Positions 60,600-64,000 of a stretch of DNA of 64,000 nucleotides are shown piece by piece. The translations under genes were made by a program, and so were the position numbers. Source of the stretch: Alienimonas californiensis. GTDB lineage: Bacteria > Planctomycetota > Planctomycetia > Planctomycetales > Planctomycetaceae. Position 1 is the first letter of the stretch. Every line of letters starts with the position of its first letter. The notes beneath the pieces are model-generated. The model made no database searches. It was not told where the DNA came from and saw nothing but the letters and a program-made list of their open reading frames with translations. The stretch spans positions 1,852,323 to 1,916,322 of the forward strand of contig NZ_CP036265.1 of assembly GCF_007743815.1 (NCBI RefSeq). Reading direction: 5' to 3'.

Positions 60600-62078
60600 T
60601 CACCGGCCCTGCGGGCGGCGTTTCGGGCGGTCTTTGTCTGAGGGGGCGTTCGGGGCGTAGTCGGTCGGCAGGCGTTTTTGCAGCGGGCCGAAGGCGGGCG
60701 GACGGTCGGCGTGCGTCAGCAGGTTGCGGTATTCGCCGGGGTCGGCGGCGTGGTCGTACAGTTCTTCGCCGCCGTCTTTGTAGTGGATCAGGCGGAACCG
60801 CGGCCCCCGCACGCTGGTGTTGCCGCGGCCGTGGGTGGTGACCGCGACGTGCTCCCACGCGGCGTCCGGGTCCTCCAACAGAGGCCGCAGGCTGGGGGCG
60901 TCGAACTCTCCGGCAGGGGCGACGCCGCACAGGTCGCACAGCGTGGGGAACAGGCTCGTCAGTTCGACCGGGGCGTCGCACCGCGTTCCCGCGTCGGTCA
61001 CGCCGGGGGCGACGATCATCAGCGGCACCCGGGTGGCCCGCTCCCAGAGGGTGAACTTCCGCCAGTGCTCCTTCTCGCCGAGGTGCCAGCCGTGGTCGCC
61101 CCACAGCACGATGATCGTGTTGTCCGCCCGGCCGGAGGCGTCCAAGGCGTCCAGCAGCCGGCCGACCTGCCCGTCGGCGTAGCGGATGTTCGCGAGGTAC
61201 GCCCGCACCGCGGCGCCCCACTGGTCAGCCTGAGTGACGGCGGCGTGGTCGCCGTCCGGCTTCGCCATCCGCACGCCGGCGGGCGGCAGGTCGCTCAGAT
61301 CGTCCTTCGGCGCGGCGGGCAACGTCGGGTTCTCGGGGACGGCGTCGAAGTATTTCTGCGGGACGAACCACGGCAGATGCGGGCGATACAGCCCGACGGC
61401 GGTGAACCGCGGGGCGTCGCCGGCCGGGTCGTCTTTGATTACGCCGGTCGCCCAATCGACGAGTTGGGTGTCGCCCATCGCCTCATCGCCGACCTCCAAC
61501 GGGGCCCAGTCGAAATGACCGCGGCCCAGTCCGTTGGCGGTGCCCCCCTTCGCCTCGTGCGGCACGGGGAAGCCGGGGAGGGGGAGGTATTCGTGCCAGA
61601 AGCGTTCGTCCTTCAAGCCCGGGTTGCCGCCGTGGAACAACTTGCCGCCGGCCCGCACCCGATAGCCGGCGTTCTTGAAGGTCTCGGTGAGAACCGGCAC
61701 GTCCTGCGAAGCGGCGTACCAGTCCTGATCGTTCACGTACAGCCCGGTCGTGGTGGGCCGCAGGCCGGTCATCACCGCCAGCCGGCTGGGATTGCAGGCC
61801 GGGGCGGCGCAATGGGCATTGGTGAACAGCGTGCCGCGGGCGGCGAGGCGGTCGAGGTGCGGCGTGTGCGTGTCCGGGTGCCCGCCGGCCAGCGGGCTGC
61901 GGTCGTTCGTCAGGCAGCCGATCCAGTCGTTCAGATCGTCCACCGCGATGAACAGCACGTCCGGCCGGGCCGGGGCCTTCGCCGGGGCGTCCTCCGCGGG
62001 AGCCGGGCGGGCGGCGGCGAGCCAGAGCAGAGCGAGGGCGAAGACCGCGACCCCGCGGGAGCTGAGCACGAAACGCAT
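60600..62078 (-). CDS. Formylglycine-dependent sulfatase (iduronate-2-sulfatase-like)
   Basis: A 492-residue secreted sulfatase with a signal peptide (ends RPAPAED). It has DVLFIAVDDLNDWIGCL (metal Asp pair), the formylglycine motif APACNPSRLAVMTGLRP, GKLFHGG and LWGDHGWHLGEKEHW. These are hallmarks of iduronate-2-sulfatase-like planctomycete enzymes. The C-terminus is basic. It lies beside a DUF1080 gene, so it probably takes part in polysaccharide breakdown. Confidence 0.93.
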   Translation of the reverse strand: MRFVLSSRGVAVFALALLWLAAARPAPAEDAPAKAPARPDVLFIAVDDLNDWIGCLTNDRSPLAGGHPDTHTPHLDRLAARGTLFTNAHCAAPACNPSRLAVMTGLRPTTTGLYVNDQDWYAASQDVPVLTETFKNAGYRVRAGGKLFHGGNPGLKDERFWHEYLPLPGFPVPHEAKGGTANGLGRGHFDWAPLEVGDEAMGDTQLVDWATGVIKDDPAGDAPRFTAVGLYRPHLPWFVPQKYFDAVPENPTLPAAPKDDLSDLPPAGVRMAKPDGDHAAVTQADQWGAAVRAYLANIRYADGQVGRLLDALDASGRADNTIIVLWGDHGWHLGEKEHWRKFTLWERATRVPLMIVAPGVTDAGTRCDAPVELTSLFPTLCDLCGVAPAGEFDAPSLRPLLEDPDAAWEHVAVTTHGRGNTSVRGPRFRLIHYKDGGEELYDHAADPGEYRNLLTHADRPPAFGPLQKRLPTDYAPNAPSDKDRPKRRPQGR

Positions 62079-62229
62079 CGGGGCCTCGGGAGCGAATCGG
62101 GGCGAAAAGGGGCGAACGCCCCACCCTGACGAGCTTCCGCGATCGGTACAACATGCCCCGGACTCCCATTAGAGTTTGTCGATCGCCCCGTCGTTCGGGG
62201 TTCCCGCCCCCTTTCACCCCGCCTGTTCC

Positions 62230-63018
62230 ATGCTCGCCCCGACGCTCGCCGCGGCCCTGGTCGCCCCGGCCCTGCTGCTCGCCGCCCCCGATCACCACGA
62301 AGAAAAGGCGTCCTCCGGCGCCACGGTCCTGTTCGACGGCTCCTCCACCGACGCCTGGGAGAAGTACACCGGCGGGGAGATCGGCTCCAAGTGGGTCGTC
62401 GAAGACGACGCCCTGCACTTCCTCGGCAACGAGGGCCAGGGCAGCGGCGGGGACATCCAGACCAAGCAGACCTTCGGCGACTTCGACCTGCGGTTCGAGT
62501 TCAAGGTCGCCGAGGGCGCTAACAGCGGCGTGATCTACGGCGTGGTCCCCAAGAAGGGCGAGCCGGCCTACAAGACCGGCCCCGAGTATCAGATCCTCGA
62601 CGACTCCAAGCACGGCGACGGCAAGAACCCCAAGACCAGCGCCGCCGCCCTGTACGCCCTGTACGCGCCGCAGGTGCATAAAACCTGCCCCGCGACCGGC
62701 GCCGTCCCCTGCCCGCACACCCCCAAGCCGATGAAGGCCGTTGGCGAGTGGAACAGCGGCCGGATTGTGAAGACCGGCGCCCGCATCCGCCACTACCTCA
62801 ACGGCGTGAAGGTGGTCGACGTGCGGCTGGACTCCCCCGAGTTCAAGGAAGCCGTCGCCAACAGCAAGTTCAAGGGGTGGAACGAGTTCGCCCAGCCGCT
62901 CGCCAAGAATGAGAAGACCCGCATCGTGCTGCAGGACCACGGCAACTCCGTCTGGTTCCGCAACGTGACCGTGCAGAAGCCGACCCTCACCGAAGACGGC
63001 CCGCTGCTGGAAGGCTGA
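62230..63018 (+). CDS. DUF1080 (3-keto-disaccharide hydrolase-like) secreted protein
   Basis: A 262-residue exported protein, ATG 62230. A signal peptide (LLLAAPDHHE) leads into the DUF1080 beta-sandwich: VLFDGSSTDAWEKYTGG, KWVVEDDALHFLG, FGDFDLRFEFKVAEGANSGV and EYQILDDSKHGDGKN. DUF1080 proteins in planctomycetes are often linked to sugar breakdown through 3-keto intermediates. ATG 62230 gives the better signal peptide than 62176. Confidence 0.9.
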   Translation: MLAPTLAAALVAPALLLAAPDHHEEKASSGATVLFDGSSTDAWEKYTGGEIGSKWVVEDDALHFLGNEGQGSGGDIQTKQTFGDFDLRFEFKVAEGANSGVIYGVVPKKGEPAYKTGPEYQILDDSKHGDGKNPKTSAAALYALYAPQVHKTCPATGAVPCPHTPKPMKAVGEWNSGRIVKTGARIRHYLNGVKVVDVRLDSPEFKEAVANSKFKGWNEFAQPLAKNEKTRIVLQDHGNSVWFRNVTVQKPTLTEDGPLLEG

Positions 63019-63035
63019 ACGCCGACGGAACTGAA

Positions 63036-63085
63036 CTGAACCGAGCTGAACCGAGCTGAACCGAGCTGAACCGAGCTGAACCGAG
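63036..63085. repeat. five tandem copies of ctgaaccgag
   Basis: Perfect 10-bp direct repeats (63036-63085) preceded by a partial ctgaa unit and followed by cggttcggc, which can pair with the repeat's gaaccg. It lies 18 bases past the DUF1080 stop. Confidence 0.9.
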
Positions 63086-63108
63086 CGGTTCGGCGAAACG
63101 TTCGCACC

Positions 63109-63143
63109 GCGGCCGGGGTTCCTTCGGGAGCCCCGGCCGCTTT
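63109..63143 (+). terminator. terminator after the DUF1080 gene
   Basis: gcggccggggttcc and ggagccccggccgc pair (one G-T) around a ttcg loop and are followed by ttt. This ttcg-loop design recurs at 18167. Confidence 0.75.
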
Positions 63144-63146
63144 GCG

Positions 63147-63152
63147 TAAGAT
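63147..63152 (+). promoter_or_regulatory. possible -10 element (TAAGAT)
   Basis: TAAGAT 40 bases before ATG 63193, close to the preceding terminator. Confidence 0.35.
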
Positions 63153-63192
63153 GGCCGCCGACGGCCCCTTCCCTCTTCGCACCGGACGCTGC

Positions 63193-64000
63193 ATGTTCGT
63201 CGCCCCGCTCCTGTTCGCCGCCCTCGCCGCGGGCGACGTCGCCCTGACGCCCGTCCCCTTCCCCGCGGACGCCGAACTGCGGGACGTGCACGGGGCCCGC
63301 ACCACGCTGGGCGCGGCGCTCGCCGACGAGAGCGGCGAACCGGCCCGGGCCGCGGTGATCGTGTTCGTGGGAACCGAGTGCCCGCTGGTGCAGATCACGG
63401 CCCCCCGGCTGCGGGCCGTCGCGGAGGAGGGTCGGAAGGACGGCGTGCGGCTCGTGCTGGTCGACGCCAACCGGCAGGACTCGCTGAGCGACCTCGCCGA
63501 GTTTCGCACCCGGCACGAGTTCGACAAAGCCGGCGTGCCGGTCCTCAAAGACCCCGGTAACACGCTGGCCGACGCGCTGAAGGCCGAACGCACGCCGGAG
63601 GTGCTGATCTTCGGTCCGTCGGGGAAAGACGGCCGCACGCTGCGGTATCGCGGGCGGATCGACGATCAGTACGGCGTGGGCACCGCGAAGGCGTCCGCGT
63701 CGCGGGATGATTTCGGCCTCGCATTGGCCAGCGTGCTGAAGGGCGAACCGGTCGCGGAGCCGGCGACGGAGGTCGTCGGCTGCAAGATCGGCCGCGCCCG
63801 CGAGGTCGATCCGAACGCCGCCGTCACCTGGGCGAGCGGTCCGGACGGGGCTCCCGGCGCCGCGGCGGTGATCTTCGACAAGTGCGCCCCCTGCCACCGC
63901 CCCGGCGAGGCGGCGCCCTTCGCCCTGCTGGACTACGAGGAAGCCGCCGGCTGGGGGCCGATGCTGGCCGAGGTCGTCAAAGAGGACCGCATGCCGCCCT
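63193..64000 (+). CDS. Redoxin fused to c-type cytochrome domain (3' end outside window)
   Basis: At least 269 residues, ATG 63193 with no stop before the edge. A short signal sequence precedes a thioredoxin/AhpC-like domain (IVFVGTECPLVQ; LVLVDANRQDSLSDLAEF; PVLKDPGNTLADAL). A C-type haem motif follows, FDKCAPCHRPGEAAPFALLDYEEA (CxxCH), then KEDRMPP. This redoxin-plus-PSCyt arrangement is typical of planctomycetes and related phyla. Only one redox Cys (TECPL) is visible in the redoxin part, so it may not work as a dithiol enzyme. Transcribed alone downstream of a terminator. Confidence 0.88.
   Translation, partial: MFVAPLLFAALAAGDVALTPVPFPADAELRDVHGARTTLGAALADESGEPARAAVIVFVGTECPLVQITAPRLRAVAEEGRKDGVRLVLVDANRQDSLSDLAEFRTRHEFDKAGVPVLKDPGNTLADALKAERTPEVLIFGPSGKDGRTLRYRGRIDDQYGVGTAKASASRDDFGLALASVLKGEPVAEPATEVVGCKIGRAREVDPNAAVTWASGPDGAPGAAAVIFDKCAPCHRPGEAAPFALLDYEEAAGWGPMLAEVVKEDRMPP

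Noticed and set aside
63036-63085. Tandem ctgaaccgag as a CRISPR or iteron origin
   Set aside because: The units are 10 bp with no spacers, and no replication initiator or DnaA-box cluster is nearby.
61483-63897. Antisense open frame of 804 codons at the right edge
   Set aside because: It spans three clear genes, and its Ser/Val/Gln repeat is only the reverse reading of the 10-bp tandem repeat.
1-64000. tRNA, rRNA or riboswitch genes
   Set aside because: I looked for T-loop-like ttcgaatc/ttcaaatc segments with paired stems and for rRNA blocks and saw none I could support by eye.

Overview
The window is about 70% G+C and is almost certainly from a planctomycete (Planctomycetota). The evidence is a DUF1559 prepilin-like protein, a BBP7-type outer-membrane barrel, two formylglycine sulfatases, a DUF1080 protein, a redoxin fused to a c-type haem site (PSCyt-like), Uma2-family proteins and many secreted single-domain enzymes. 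A high-G+C member such as Alienimonas or a relative would fit, but the genus is inference.

Layout. 1-16823 (+): a type II secretion / type IV pilus-like cassette. It runs from a truncated GspE ATPase through GspF to four pseudopilins with class III leaders, a PilV/GspI-like protein among them, and a 2067-residue GspK-like protein. The order resembles gspE-F-G-H-I-J-K. 16964-18142: a DUF1559 protein with a near-consensus sigma-54 (-24/-12) site upstream. 18392-29985: rpsT, a DUF3467 protein, a sigma-70 family factor, two Uma2 genes around a degenerate PAP2 protein and a beta-helix protein, a redoxin, a phosphoesterase, a VOC protein, a sulfotransferase and an HPF/RaiA-like protein. 29986-37467: a creatininase-family amidase, a nucleoside phosphorylase, a tandem pair of secreted esterases, a MscS channel, a sulfatase, rpsD and a membrane protein. 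37611-48901: an adenylate kinase, a HicB-like protein, a rhomboid protease, an orphan RND adaptor, a barstar with an in-frame stop, a 1063-residue beta-propeller protein, an RNase HII-like protein, a parvulin, a membrane protein and a nucleotidyltransferase. 48932-64000: an ABC exporter, phosphofructokinase and glgC (carbon storage and glycolysis), a secreted hydrolase, several secreted proteins, the BBP7 barrel, a CAP protein, a second sulfatase, a DUF1080 protein and a truncated redoxin-cytochrome.

The intergenic space is rich in dispersed palindromic repeats. R1 is about 180 bp and has seven full copies between 40 and 61 kb. R2 is about 90 bp with two copies. R3 is about 27 bp with at least six copies. 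R4 is a pair of inverted repeats built on a caagaaccaa motif. Several R2/R3 copies lie inside reading frames: in pseudopilin leaders, inside the RNase HII-like protein and at the C-terminus of the nucleoside phosphorylase. I found no tRNA, rRNA, CRISPR array, transposase or complete mobile element.
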